This document shows positions 42,053 through 52,046 of a stretch of 64,000 nucleotides of DNA, piece after piece (the stretch's first letter is position 1; every line of letters starts with the position of its first letter). The stretch spans positions 434,001 through 498,000 of the forward strand of contig NZ_SLVF01000005.1 in the NCBI RefSeq assembly GCF_004345365.1, read 5' to 3'. Source of the DNA: Kribbella sp. VKM Ac-2568. Its GTDB lineage: Bacteria > Actinomycetota > Actinomycetes > Propionibacteriales > Kribbellaceae. The notes beneath the pieces were generated by a model that saw only the letters and a program-made list of their open reading frames with translations, made no database searches and was not told the origin of the DNA. The position numbers were made by a program, and so were the translations under genes.

Positions 42053-42985
42053 TCAGGAAACGGCCGCGGGCTTGGCGGTGAAGGTGTTGCAGGCGGACGG
42101 ATTGGCGGCTTCGAAGCCGCGGAGGGACCACCGGCCGTGGTTGGTCTTGTTGCCGTGCGAGCGCGTGGGGTTCCACTGGTCGCCGCGGTTGCGGACCGTC
42201 CACTTCCACCTGTCCAGGAACGAACCGCGCGCCGGGAAGAACTGCTTGTCGGCGCCCAGGTAGACACCACTCAGGCAGGAGGCCTGCAGCTCGCGCCGCC
42301 TGCTCTCGGTCAGCTGGGCCGCGGAGCCGTTCAGGTAGCCCTCGCGGGTGTCGGACGCGACGAGGATCCCGGTCATCGCCTGCACGTGGTGCCCGTACTC
42401 GTGGGCGATCAGGAAGGCCATCGTGGCGCGGGCCCACATCGGGTCGGAGTCCCGGTAGTTCTTGATGTCGTAGTTGCCGTCCATGTAGATGACGCCGTTG
42501 CAGTACACCGCGGTACTGGTCAGGGCGCAGGGCGAGGTCGACGACTTACCGCTGTACACCTGCAACTGGGGAGCCCAGAACTGGTACCCCGCCTTGCGGA
42601 TCGCGGGCGCCCACGCCTTGTTCAGACAACCGAGGGCCTGGGCGTAGTAGGCCCGGACCTTGGCGAGCGAGGTCGGCCGGACGGTCGGTTCCTTGCAGCG
42701 TGAGGCCGGCAGCCGGCCGACCTTGTAGAGCCGGTTCTGGACGACCAGCCGGTTCTCCTGAGCCATCGGCGCGACCGTCGCGGTCGGAGCGGAAGGACTC
42801 GGCGTCGGCTTGGGCGACGCGGTGGGCGACGTAGTGGTGGACGTGATGGTGGGGGCAGGCACCCTCACCGCGACCGGACCCGGCCGGTTCTGGTCGCCCT
42901 GGCGCACCGCTACCGCACCCGAGGCCCCGACGATCACGAGGGCCGCGCAGACCACCGTTATGCTCGACCGCCTGCTACTCGCCAC
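42053..42985 (-). CDS. Secreted or membrane-anchored neutral zinc metallopeptidase (YpfJ-like)
   Basis: 310 residues. A short basic start and hydrophobic helix (about 8-26) give a signal or anchor, then a Thr/Pro/Ser-rich linker (TITSTTTSPTASPKPTPSPS). The peptidase domain has CNGVIYMDGNYD and the zinc motif HEYGHHVQ with downstream Glu, as in the YpfJ/PF04228 family. Substrate unknown. It is convergent with the TetR gene. Confidence 0.88.
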   Translation of the reverse strand: MASSRRSSITVVCAALVIVGASGAVAVRQGDQNRPGPVAVRVPAPTITSTTTSPTASPKPTPSPSAPTATVAPMAQENRLVVQNRLYKVGRLPASRCKEPTVRPTSLAKVRAYYAQALGCLNKAWAPAIRKAGYQFWAPQLQVYSGKSSTSPCALTSTAVYCNGVIYMDGNYDIKNYRDSDPMWARATMAFLIAHEYGHHVQAMTGILVASDTREGYLNGSAAQLTESRRRELQASCLSGVYLGADKQFFPARGSFLDRWKWTVRNRGDQWNPTRSHGNKTNHGRWSLRGFEAANPSACNTFTAKPAAVS

Positions 42986-43090
42986 CGGCTGACCTTAACC
43001 GCAAGCGCGGGGCTTCGCGCCCCGGCCGTCGTTACCGGACTCTGTTCGAGGTCCGGCGGCAACTTTGCGTGACCAAACCATGGCCGACAG

Positions 43091-44239
43091 GTGCCGTCAG
43101 CCACTATGGTGATCCGCACCATGGGCACACATGAGCGGCATCGGTTGACCGAGGTCATCAATGCCAAGGGGACCTTCACGCCGCTGGGCGTCTCGCGCAG
43201 CTCAGCGAAGGTGGCCGAGGCGGTCGCGGAGGCCCTGCCCGAGTTCTTCGTGATGGACGAGCTGGGCGACCGGGCCAGCGAGGCGATCGCGCACGCGACC
43301 GGCGCCCAGGCGGGTGCCGTCACCCACTGCACGTCGGCGGCGATCACCGTCACGATCGCGGCGGCCATGGCCGGTACCGACCCCGAGCGGATCGCGGCCC
43401 TGCCCGACACCAGGGACATGCACAACAGGGTCGTGCTGCCGGCCGGCCATGCCGTTGCCTACGGCCAGTCGATCCTGCAGGCCGTCCGTCTGGCCGGGGC
43501 GAGCGTGGTGCTCGCAGGGTCCGAAAACCGTTGCAGCACAGACGATCTGGACGACGCGCTCTCCGGCTCCGACATAACCTGCCTGCTGCTGGTGTCGTCG
43601 CGGCTGACCCACGGCGAGCCCGTCGACCTGACCGCCGCGGTCCGCGCCGCACACCGCCGAGGAGTTCCCGCGATCATCGACGGCGCCGGCCAGTTCCCCC
43701 GTACTGCGGACCTGCTGGCCACCGGCGCGGACGCGGTACTGATCAGCGGGCAGAAATACCTGGCCTCGCCGACGGCCGGTCTGGTGATCGGCACCCAGCG
43801 GCTGGTCCGGGCGGTTCGCGCGCAGGAGAACGGCATCGGGCGCGGGATGAAGCCGACGAAGGAGTCGACCGTCGGCGTGCTCGCGGCACTCGAGGAGTGG
43901 CAGGCGATGGACCGGGCCAAGTGGGAGGCGGACCAGGCCGCCAAGGTCGCCGCTTTCGTCCGTGCTGCCGACGAGTTCCCCGGGATCTCGGCCTCGGACC
44001 TCCCCGACGCGACTGGCCTGCCGCTGTCCCGGGTGCTCCTCACGGTGGATCCCGCGATCGATGCCACAGCTCTCGCCGCCAAGCTCCAGACCGGCCACCC
44101 GCCCATCTACGTGATCGCCGACGACGCTCCCGCCGGCCACCTCGTCCTCGAACTCGTCCCCCTCGACGACGACGAGATCGAAGTACTGGTGGCCCGGCTC
44201 GGAATGGAGCTCAGGGCAACAGAAAAGCCCCCGGTGTGA
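43091..44239 (+). CDS. PLP-dependent SelA/DgaE-like enzyme
   Basis: 382 residues; ATG 43121 (MGTHERHRLTEVINAKGTFT) is the more likely start because family members begin near VINAxGTxTxLG. The PLP-binding lysine lies in LISGQKYLASPTAG and AIIDGAGQFP precedes it. The family includes selenocysteine synthase-like proteins and D-glucosaminate-6-phosphate ammonia-lyases; no selenocysteine context is visible, so a sugar-acid or amino-acid lyase is more probable. A bidirectional terminator overlaps its stop. Confidence 0.8.
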   Translation: MPSATMVIRTMGTHERHRLTEVINAKGTFTPLGVSRSSAKVAEAVAEALPEFFVMDELGDRASEAIAHATGAQAGAVTHCTSAAITVTIAAAMAGTDPERIAALPDTRDMHNRVVLPAGHAVAYGQSILQAVRLAGASVVLAGSENRCSTDDLDDALSGSDITCLLLVSSRLTHGEPVDLTAAVRAAHRRGVPAIIDGAGQFPRTADLLATGADAVLISGQKYLASPTAGLVIGTQRLVRAVRAQENGIGRGMKPTKESTVGVLAALEEWQAMDRAKWEADQAAKVAAFVRAADEFPGISASDLPDATGLPLSRVLLTVDPAIDATALAAKLQTGHPPIYVIADDAPAGHLVLELVPLDDDEIEVLVARLGMELRATEKPPV

Positions 44240-44250
44240 ACCGGGGGCTT
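44225..44250. terminator. Bidirectional terminator between convergent genes
   Basis: AAGCCCCCGGT-GTGA-ACCGGGGGCTT: 11-bp arms with flanking A and T runs on both strands, overlapping the stop of the PLP-enzyme gene. Confidence 0.8.
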
Positions 44251-44274
44251 GTCTGAATTGCCAGGGCTGGAACG

Positions 44275-46314
44275 TCAGCGCTGGTAGGACTTGTTGTTGC
44301 CCTCGTAGCGGTTGGACTCGGGGCGGCGCGGGCCGTTGCCCGAGCGCTCCGGGCGACGGCTACCACCACTGCCACCACGGCCTTCGTAACCACCGCGACC
44401 CTCATAGCCACGGTTCGAGCGGCCGCCGCCGAAGCGCTTGCCACCCTTGTTGAAGCCGCCACTGCCACGCGTCGGCTTAGGGGCCGGCAGCTTGACCGGG
44501 TAGCCCGACGGCTTGGTGCCACCGGTCAGCTCGGTCACGACGACATCACCCGGACGGGCGCGGACCGGCTCGGTGTTGACACCGGCCGACTCGGCCAACC
44601 GGATCATGCCGCGCCGCTGGTGCGGCAGCACGAGCGTGACGACGGCACCCTTGCCGCCGGCGCGCGCAGTACGGCCGGCGCGGTGCAGGTAGTCCTTGTG
44701 CTCGGCCGGCGGGTCAGCCTGGACGACCAGGCCGACGTCATCGACGTGGATACCGCGGGCCGCGACATCCGTTGCCACCAGCACCGGTACCGAACCGTCC
44801 TTGAACTGGTCCAGCGTCCGGTTGCGGGCGCCCTGGGTCAGGCCGCCGTGCAGCGCCGCGGCCATCACGCCACGGTCGCGCAGTTGGGTGGCGACGCGGT
44901 CGGCGCCCAGCTTGGTGCGGACGAACACGATGGTCCGGCCGTCGCGGCTGGCCAGCTCGGCCGTCAGCGACTGCTTGTGCGCCGGCTCGATCACGAGCAG
45001 ATGGTGCTCCATCGTGGTGACGGAGGCCTGGCCGGACTCGGTCGAGTGCGTGACCGGGTCCTTCAGGTAGGTCTTCACGATGGTGTCGACGTCGTTGTCC
45101 AGCGTCGCCGAGAACAGCAGCCGCTGGCCTTCCGGCGGCGTCATGTCCAGCAGCGTGGTGACGGCCGGCATGAAGCCCATGTCGCACATGTGGTCGGCCT
45201 CGTCGAGCACGGCCACCTCGATCGCGCCCAGGTCGGCAGCGCCCTGCTCACACAGGTCGATCAGCCGGCCGGGGGTGGCGATCAGCAGGTCGACGCCGCG
45301 ACGCAGCGCATCGATCTGCTTCGGGTAGGGCAGACCGCCGGCGATCAGCTTGATCGAAACGCCCATCACGTGGGCGAGCGGCTCGAGCGCATCGTGCACC
45401 TGCATGGCGAGCTCACGGGTCGGCACCAACACGAGGCCACGCGGGCGGCGCGACTCGGTGTGGCCACCGGCAAGCCGCATCAGCGTCGGCAGGCCGAACC
45501 CGAGGGTCTTGCCGGAGCCGGTCTGACCACGGCCGAGCACGTCCTTGCCGGCCAGCGCGTCCGGAATGGTGGCTTCCTGGATCGGGAAGGGCGCGGTGAT
45601 GCCGTCCTTGGCCATCCGCTGCACCAGCCGCGGCGCCAGTCCGAGGGCGGCGAACCCATTGCCCTCGGCAACCTCGCCGAGGTCGACGGGCGCCTCGACC
45701 CGGGCCGGGCGCTCGCGCTGCTCGAACTTGCGATCGCCCCGGTCGAACGAACGGTTGTCGTTGCGGTCGAACGTGCGTTTGGTGCCACGCTCGGCGCGGG
45801 GGTCGCGGTCGAAGCCGCGCTCGTCGCGATCCTTGCGGTAGGTCGGCTTGTCGGAAGAGCTCCGGTCGTACGAACTCTTCTGGTACGAGCTCTTCGGGTA
45901 CGACGGGCTGTCGGTGCGGGTGCTCTTCGGGTACGACGAGGTGCCGGTGCTCGCCGGACGACGCTCGGAGTACGCCGGGCGCTCCGGGCGGGAGTCGTTC
46001 GCAACCTCGGCGCGGTAGCCGCGGACCGGGCGGTCGTTGCCACGGGCGGCGTTGTCACGCGGGGCGTCGCGGCGCTCGCCACGGCTGCCACGGTCGGAGT
46101 ACTGCGAGGGGCCGCCGCGGCGCTCGGTCACGACAGGCTTCTCCACCCGGGCCGAACTACGGTCGGTGCCCGGGGTGCTCGGTGCGTCCAGCTCGGCGGC
46201 CATCCGCTCGCCGTACGACTGGGTCTGGAACTTCTTGTGCCGCGGCTTCTTCGCCCGATCGGCGGCGTCGTTGCCGTCGGCGGGAACATACTGGTCCTGG
46301 TGGTGCTGGGACAC
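44275..46314 (-). CDS. DEAD-box RNA helicase with disordered N-terminal and Arg/Gly-rich C-terminal tails
   Basis: 679 residues from GTG 46314. The core (about 220-580) has a Q motif (GITAPFPIQEATIPDALAGK), Walker A GRGQTGSGKT, DEAD in VAVLDEADHMCDMGF, LFSATL, and HRAGRTARAG. The first 220 residues are low complexity, rich in Arg/Ser/Tyr with repeated YPKS/YQKS/YDRS units; the last 70 are RGG-like (GRSNRGYEGRGGYEGRGGSG). Such tails favour RNA binding and phase-separated foci. Role is likely ribosome assembly or mRNA decay, perhaps at low temperature. Confidence 0.92.
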   Translation of the reverse strand: MSQHHQDQYVPADGNDAADRAKKPRHKKFQTQSYGERMAAELDAPSTPGTDRSSARVEKPVVTERRGGPSQYSDRGSRGERRDAPRDNAARGNDRPVRGYRAEVANDSRPERPAYSERRPASTGTSSYPKSTRTDSPSYPKSSYQKSSYDRSSSDKPTYRKDRDERGFDRDPRAERGTKRTFDRNDNRSFDRGDRKFEQRERPARVEAPVDLGEVAEGNGFAALGLAPRLVQRMAKDGITAPFPIQEATIPDALAGKDVLGRGQTGSGKTLGFGLPTLMRLAGGHTESRRPRGLVLVPTRELAMQVHDALEPLAHVMGVSIKLIAGGLPYPKQIDALRRGVDLLIATPGRLIDLCEQGAADLGAIEVAVLDEADHMCDMGFMPAVTTLLDMTPPEGQRLLFSATLDNDVDTIVKTYLKDPVTHSTESGQASVTTMEHHLLVIEPAHKQSLTAELASRDGRTIVFVRTKLGADRVATQLRDRGVMAAALHGGLTQGARNRTLDQFKDGSVPVLVATDVAARGIHVDDVGLVVQADPPAEHKDYLHRAGRTARAGGKGAVVTLVLPHQRRGMIRLAESAGVNTEPVRARPGDVVVTELTGGTKPSGYPVKLPAPKPTRGSGGFNKGGKRFGGGRSNRGYEGRGGYEGRGGSGGSRRPERSGNGPRRPESNRYEGNNKSYQR

Positions 46315-46663
46315 GCAATCTCTCTCTCAACGTCACGGACGGATGCCGGATCGGAGCCGCACGCAAGCGCCGGCCAGAGATCTGGCCGGACCGGACGTGC
46401 TGGGCAGGAGATAGGCATCGACCTGCGGGTGCTATCGCGTTGCACCCATGTCGCCGGGGATACATCAGCGGGATGCTGAAACCGACGGGTCGGAGCGCCT
46501 GGGAAATGCTCTGGTGACGCGACTCGCGCACCGACGCCGAAAAGTATACCCCGTCCAGCTCCGCCCCTTGACCACACCCAACAACAGGCGTAGGGCCCCA
46601 ATCGCTCCACCACCTACAACCAAGTGACCCCGGCCACAATTCCCACCAGCCCAACACAACCTG

Positions 46664-46744
46664 CGACGAGAGTGCCTTTTGTCCGGCAGAGACAACGGCA
46701 AGAACCGTGCGGCGGGCAACGGCCGGACAGAGGCACTCTCGTCG
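46664..46744. repeat. Inverted repeat in the helicase-soxR spacer
   Basis: Left arm 46664-46687 and right arm 46722-46744 are near-perfect inverted repeats (right arm begins GCCGGACAGAGGCACTCTCG) with a 34-bp centre; only the A/G run near the middle differs. Both adjacent genes point away, so it is not a terminator for either. Confidence 0.6.
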
Positions 46745-46783
46745 TGTTCCCAGCCAGGCACCCCCGGTCTCGATCGCGGCACC
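46735..46783. repeat. Dispersed repeat, copy 1
   Basis: The segment from CTCTCGTCGTGT through CCCAGCCAGGCACC to CGGTCTCGATCGCG is nearly the same as 57886-57929, with a handful of substitutions. It overlaps the right arm of the adjacent inverted repeat. Confidence 0.5.
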
Positions 46784-46873
46784 CGCCCGCAGGATCGCCG
46801 ACGGAGCGCCCCGCAGTACCCCCAACAACTAAAGTCCCCTTCAGCTCTTGTCCCGGCGTCCTAGGGTGGCGGT

Positions 46874-47350
46874 ATGGCGGAGGACACCATTCCCAGCAAG
46901 GACCACTGGTTGTCGATCGGCGAGATCGCGAACCGTTCCGGCGTCGCCGCGTCGGCCTTGCGCTTCTACGAGGACCAGGGCCTGATCAACTCGCGGCGGA
47001 CGGCCGGCAACCAGCGGCAGTACCAGCGCAGCACCCTGCGGCGGATCGCCTTCGTCCAGGCGGCGCAACGCGTCGGGCTGGCACTGGCCGAGATCAAGGC
47101 AGCGCTGGATTCGTTGCCTGACGACCGGACCCCGACCCGCGCCGACTGGAGCCGCTTGTCGAAGTCCTGGCGGAGCCGGCTCGACCAGCGGATCTCCGAG
47201 CTCGAGCGGCTGCGTGACGACCTGGACGGCTGTATCGGCTGCGGCTGCCTCAGCCTGCAGCGCTGCAACCTCTACAACAAGGCCGACCGACTGGCCGAGC
47301 GTGGACCGGGCGCCCGCATTCTGAACGTCGGCATACCCGGCGAGTTATGA
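46874..47350 (+). CDS. soxR: SoxR redox-sensing MerR-family activator
   Basis: 158 residues. An N-terminal MerR HTH (LSIGEIANRSGVAASALRFY) and dimer helix precede the [2Fe-2S] cluster loop CIGCGCLSLQRC with Cys120, 123, 125 and 131 in the diagnostic C-x2-C-x-C-x5-C spacing. In actinobacteria SoxR responds to redox-active metabolites and activates small exporter and oxidoreductase genes rather than soxS. No target is obvious beside it. Confidence 0.95.
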   Translation: MAEDTIPSKDHWLSIGEIANRSGVAASALRFYEDQGLINSRRTAGNQRQYQRSTLRRIAFVQAAQRVGLALAEIKAALDSLPDDRTPTRADWSRLSKSWRSRLDQRISELERLRDDLDGCIGCGCLSLQRCNLYNKADRLAERGPGARILNVGIPGEL

Positions 47351-47446
47351 ATGTCATAGAGCCGGGCTCGGCGAACGAGGGTTAACCCCCGACTTCTTCC
47401 CGATCTGGTGTGGATCTCCTCAAGGCTTGGCAACATCCGGGATCGT

Positions 47447-47471
47447 AGCGATCAGTAACCCGCTGATCGCT
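47447..47471. promoter_or_regulatory. Hairpin/operator candidate before the snapalysin gene
   Basis: AGCGATCAG (47447-47455) and CTGATCGCT (47463-47471) form a 9-bp inverted repeat, 32 bp before the ATG. It could be an operator or a 5' UTR stem; it is not placed after a gene end as a terminator would be. Confidence 0.4.
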
Positions 47472-47503
47472 TTCCGCCACAGATCACGGAGTGAGGCCCT
47501 CCC

Positions 47504-48166
47504 ATGTCCCGTCGCCGGATTCTGACTTCTCTCGCCGGGCTCGCCGCCGCAGCCCTGGCCGTCCCCGCCTTCGCCGCCGCCCCCACGGCGCAGGCCCCCA
47601 GCTCGTCCCCGACCACCGTCGCGGCGTACACCGGTTCCCCGCAGGACGAGGCCGCCACCAAGGCGTTCTACGACGCGGTGATGAAGTCCGCCCGGGCGAA
47701 GCAGGCCAAGGCCGGCAACAAGGCCGCCGCGGTCACCGTCACCTACGCGGTCGACGCGCCGAGCTTCCAGTCCGAGATCAACTCGAGCACCTCGATCTGG
47801 AACTCCTCGGTCAGCAACGTGACGCTCGTCGAGGGCAGCAACTACGACTTCTACTACACCGAGGGCAACGACCCGCGCGGTTCGTACGCGTCCACTGACG
47901 GCCACGGCAGCGGCTACATCCTCCTGGACTACGCCCAGGCCGACCAGTACGACCCGACCCGGATCACTGCCCACGAGACCGGCCACGTACTCGGTCTGCC
48001 GGACCACTACTCCGGTCCGTGCTCCGAGCTGATGTCCGGCGGCGGCCCCGGCCCGTCCTGCACCAACCCCTACCCGGACTCCGCCGAGCGCTCCCGCGTC
48101 AACCAGCTCTGGGCCAACGGCTTCAGCAGCCTCGGCGCCGCGGCCGCATTCCACACCTCCAAGTAG
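47504..48166 (+). CDS. Snapalysin-family secreted zinc protease
   Basis: 220 residues. [20 protein letters not shown] is a Tat-like signal (RRR) leading to AAPTAQA cleavage. The catalytic sequence [20 protein letters not shown] gives HExxHxxGxxD, the metzincin-like signature of snapalysin, in which Asp is the third zinc ligand; Cys pairs in SGPC and GPSCT likely form a disulphide. It is a small extracellular milk-hydrolysing protease type of Streptomyces relatives. The usual divergent LysR regulator is absent. Confidence 0.93.
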   Translation: MSRRRILTSLAGLAAAALAVPAFAAAPTAQAPSSSPTTVAAYTGSPQDEAATKAFYDAVMKSARAKQAKAGNKAAAVTVTYAVDAPSFQSEINSSTSIWNSSVSNVTLVEGSNYDFYYTEGNDPRGSYASTDGHGSGYILLDYAQADQYDPTRITAHETGHVLGLPDHYSGPCSELMSGGGPGPSCTNPYPDSAERSRVNQLWANGFSSLGAAAAFHTSK

Positions 48167-48175
48167 CCCCCCGAC

Positions 48176-48219
48176 CTTCGGCTCGGAACCGCCCGGCAGG
48201 GGACGGTTCCGAGCCGAAG
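48176..48219 (+). terminator. Strong terminator after the snapalysin gene
   Basis: Perfect 16-bp arms CTTCGGCTCGGAACCG and CGGTTCCGAGCCGAAG (48176-48191, 48204-48219) with 12-nt loop, 10 bp past the stop. Confidence 0.8.
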
Positions 48220-48355
48220 TACTGTCCCGTACTACGCCTCCACGCCGGCTCCCCCATCGCCTGAACGCGCGGTGGTTCCGCCGGCGTGGCGCAGTGTCCC
48301 TCTTCTTGTCTCTTTGTTTGTGCTGTTTTTGCTCCTGGCTCTTCCAACCCGTGCG

Positions 48356-49381
48356 CTACACCTCGCGGTGGGGGCCGGTGGTGCTGCGGACTACCAACTC
48401 TGGGCGGAAGAGGAATTCTGTGTGGGGGGTGGTGTGGCCGCGGACCTCTTCCAGGAGGGATTGGACTGCGGCGAGCGCCATGGCGTTGACGGGTTGGCGG
48501 ACTGTCGTCATCGGTGGGTCGGTGAACTCCATCATCGGGGCGTCGTCGTAGCCGACTACCGAGATGTTGTCGGGGACTGCGAGGCCCCGTTGGCGGGCGG
48601 CTCGGATGACGCCTAGCGCCATCATGTCGGAGCCGCAGACGACTGCGCTGACGCCGACGTCGAGGAGGCGCTGGGCCGCGGCGGCTCCGCCTTCGACGCC
48701 GAACATGCTCAGTTCGACCATCGAGTCGACCTCGGCGTCGTTCAGGCCGAGCTGGGCCTTCATCGCGGTGCGGTAGCCGGCGAGTTTGCGCTGTACGACG
48801 ATGAACCGCTCCGGCCCCGAGGCGAACCCGATCCGGCGGTGGCCGAGGGCAACCAGGTGGGAGACGGCGAGTTCCATCGCGGCCGCCTCGTCGGAGGAGA
48901 CGAAGGGTGCCTCGACGCCCGGCAGCCAGCCGTTCACGAACACCACGGGCAGCTTGCGGTCCACCAGCGACTGGTACCGCGCGTGGTCCGCGCCCGTGTC
49001 GGCGTGCAGCCCGGAGACGAAGATGATGCCGGACACCCCGCGCTCGAGGAGCATCTCGACGTACTCGTCCTCGGTGGCGCCGGACGGCGACTGGGTGCAC
49101 AGCACCGGGGTGAAGCCGCGCTGCGACAGGGCGGACTCGATCACCTGGGCGAAGGCCGGGAAGATCGGGTTGATCAGCTCGGGCATCACCAGCCCGATCA
49201 GGCCGGCCGAGCGGCGCCGCAACCGGGTCGGCCGCTCGAAGCCGAGCACGTCCAGTGCGGTCAGCACCGCCTGTTTGGTGTCCTCGGCGACACCTGGTTT
49301 GCCGTTCAGGACCCGGGACACGGTCGCCTCGCTGACCCCCGCCTTGACCGCGATGTCGGCCAGCCTCGCTCTACTGCTCAC
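48356..49381 (-). CDS. LacI-family sugar-responsive repressor
   Basis: 341 residues. RLADIAVKAGVSEATVSRVL, then NGKPGVAEDT, is the LacI HTH and hinge; the rest is a periplasmic-binding-protein-like domain (GLIGLVMPELINPIFPAFAQ, PVVFVNGWLPG, NISVVGYDDAPMMEFTDPPM). It is divergent from an MsiK-type ATPase gene, with CTTGCAG-type palindromes 30-57 bp before its own start, so self-regulation and perhaps control of the ATPase are likely. The maltose/alpha-glucoside class of LacI regulators uses similar TTGCA-based operators. Confidence 0.9.
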   Translation of the reverse strand: MSSRARLADIAVKAGVSEATVSRVLNGKPGVAEDTKQAVLTALDVLGFERPTRLRRRSAGLIGLVMPELINPIFPAFAQVIESALSQRGFTPVLCTQSPSGATEDEYVEMLLERGVSGIIFVSGLHADTGADHARYQSLVDRKLPVVFVNGWLPGVEAPFVSSDEAAAMELAVSHLVALGHRRIGFASGPERFIVVQRKLAGYRTAMKAQLGLNDAEVDSMVELSMFGVEGGAAAAQRLLDVGVSAVVCGSDMMALGVIRAARQRGLAVPDNISVVGYDDAPMMEFTDPPMTTVRQPVNAMALAAVQSLLEEVRGHTTPHTEFLFRPELVVRSTTGPHREV

Positions 49382-49410
49382 GGCGGCACCCTACCCACCG
49401 ATCGTTGTTC

Positions 49411-49438
49411 TTGCAGCAAGATGCTGCAAGATCTTGCA
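49411..49438. promoter_or_regulatory. LacI-type operator cluster
   Basis: Two overlapping dyads: TTGCAGC-AAGAT-GCTGCAA (49411-49429) and the perfect TGCAAGATCTTGCA (49425-49438). They sit just upstream of the lacI-like gene and face the msiK-like gene. Confidence 0.65.
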
Positions 49439-49615
49439 GACTCCCGTCGCGCCCAGTCTGCGCGGAACTGTCCACCAGGTGAACAGTACGGACATCTCAC
49501 ACGCCGTACACCTTGTCAGGAGCTGCCGCTCAGGTGAGGATGAACGCACCCCCGCCCGGGGGCCTTTACTCGGATCGTCCGGCACGTTCCTGCCGGTGAA
49601 GGAAGGTACACAGTC

Positions 49616-50695
<1,080 letters not shown>

Positions 50696-50720
50696 TCCCC
50701 AGCGGATCCGGTACTGCGTA

Positions 50721-50757
50721 CGCCGGCCCCGGGTGGCTCGTCCACCCGGGGCCGGCG
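50721..50757 (+). terminator. Strong terminator after the msiK-like gene
   Basis: 16-bp perfect arms CGCCGGCCCCGGGTGG and CCACCCGGGGCCGGCG with loop CTCGT, then TTCGTCTT. Confidence 0.85.
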
Positions 50758-50839
50758 TTCGTCTTGTCCCCGGCTGTTCCTCGTGCCCGGTGAGGGGCGT
50801 CACGCAGTACGGCGGGGCCGCGGGCGGTTCGGAGTACGG

Positions 50840-51853
50840 TCAGTCGGTGCGGTCGAGGCGGTCGAGGCGGTTCTGGTCGCGGCTCTCAAGCTTGTAGGTC
50901 GAGGTGGCCGCGCCGCCGATCACCACCCCTGGCGGAGTCAGGTTGCTCTCCTTGATCAGGTAGTGCGGCCGGTGCTTGGTCTCGTAGTAGATCCGGCCGA
51001 TGTACTCGCCGATCACGCCGAGCATCACCATCTGGATCCCGCCGAGCCCGACGATCGCGGCGATCAGGGTGACGTATCCCGGCATCTTCACGCCCTGGGT
51101 GGCCGCGACCCCCACCACCCAGATCGCGTAGAGGACGGCGATCGCGGTGAGCCCCAGGCCGAAGTAGATCGCCACCCGCAGCGGCTTGTTGTTGAACGAG
51201 AGCAGCCCGTCCAGCCCGTACTCGAACAGCTTGCGAAAGGTCCACCGACTCTTGCCGGTCTCGCGCTGCACGTTCTCGTACTCGAAGACGACCGACTCGA
51301 AGCCGATCCAGGCGAACAGGCCCTTGGAGAACCGGTTGTACTCCTCCAGCTTGAGCAGCCCGTCGACCGCCCGGCGGGAGATCAGCCTGAAGTCGCCCAC
51401 CCCGTCGACGAGTTCGACGTCGGCCCAACGGTTGATCAGCCAGTAGTACGTCCGGGCCGCGATCCGCTGGCCGGCCGGAACACCGGCCCGGGTCCGCTTC
51501 GCCACCACCTGGTCGAAGCCGCGGGCGTGCAGTTCGAGCATCCGGCTGATCAGTTCGGGTGGGTGCTGCAGGTCGGCGTCCATCAGGATGACCGCGTCGC
51601 CGCCGGCATGCCGCAGGCCCGCGAGCATCGCCGATTCCTTGCCGAAGTTGCGGCTGAAGGACAGGTAGCGCACGGCGTGGTCCGCGGCGGCGATGCCGAG
51701 GATCGCGTCGAGGGTGCCGTCGCGGCTGCCGTCGTCGACGTAGATGATCTCGTACGGCTCGCTGGTCGCCTTCAGTTCACGGCTGACCGCGTCGTGAAAG
51801 CGGGCGAGGACCTCGACCTCGTTGAAACACGGAACCACCAGCGTCACCCGCAT
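50840..51853 (-). CDS. GT2 polyprenyl-phosphate glycosyltransferase (GtrB/DPM1-like)
   Basis: 337 residues from ATG 51853 (MRVTLVVPCFNEVEVLARFH). The GT-A fold has DDGSRDGT, DADLQHPPELI and a QRIAARTYYWLINRW segment; two C-terminal membrane helices (about 230-255 and 265-290) and an ENVQRETGKSRWTFRKLFEY loop are typical of GtrB/ArnC-type enzymes that load a sugar onto undecaprenyl or polyprenyl phosphate. It is divergent from a YfhO-like membrane protein, the classic GtrB plus GT-C pairing. The frame extends 147 codons upstream without protein-like sequence. Confidence 0.9.
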   Translation of the reverse strand: MRVTLVVPCFNEVEVLARFHDAVSRELKATSEPYEIIYVDDGSRDGTLDAILGIAAADHAVRYLSFSRNFGKESAMLAGLRHAGGDAVILMDADLQHPPELISRMLELHARGFDQVVAKRTRAGVPAGQRIAARTYYWLINRWADVELVDGVGDFRLISRRAVDGLLKLEEYNRFSKGLFAWIGFESVVFEYENVQRETGKSRWTFRKLFEYGLDGLLSFNNKPLRVAIYFGLGLTAIAVLYAIWVVGVAATQGVKMPGYVTLIAAIVGLGGIQMVMLGVIGEYIGRIYYETKHRPHYLIKESNLTPPGVVIGGAATSTYKLESRDQNRLDRLDRTD

Positions 51854-52046
51854 TGCACTCCTCGCTAGTCCTGTCCGGTTCGATGCGTCCTGCAGGCTTG
51901 GGTCCGGAGGCTGAGGCGATGGGCGGAAGGGAGATCTCCTTACCCAGCGCGGAGTGTAGCCTTGCGCGGACACACAACGACCGGTATCGGCACGACGCTT
52001 CGGGCAAGCGGGGGGCGCGTGCTCGAGTCGACCCGGGGGGCGATCC

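Larger units (their letters stand above)
46315..46873. other. Divergent spacer between helicase and soxR-like genes
   Basis: No gene seen in 559 bp. Near the helicase start the sequence CCGGCCAGA-GA-TCTGGCCGG (46370-46389) would form a stable stem in the helicase 5' UTR, consistent with post-transcriptional control. A long inverted repeat (46664-46744) and the start of a dispersed repeat (from about 46735) lie nearer soxR. Confidence 0.6.

Noticed and set aside
41434..44239. Acylase, TetR, peptidase and PLP enzyme as one quorum-quenching locus
   Set aside because: Only the acylase-TetR divergence supports a link; the other genes have their own orientation and no shared site.
44620..46479. 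619-codon plus-strand frame opposite the helicase gene
   Set aside because: Antisense shadow; all helicase motifs are on the minus strand.
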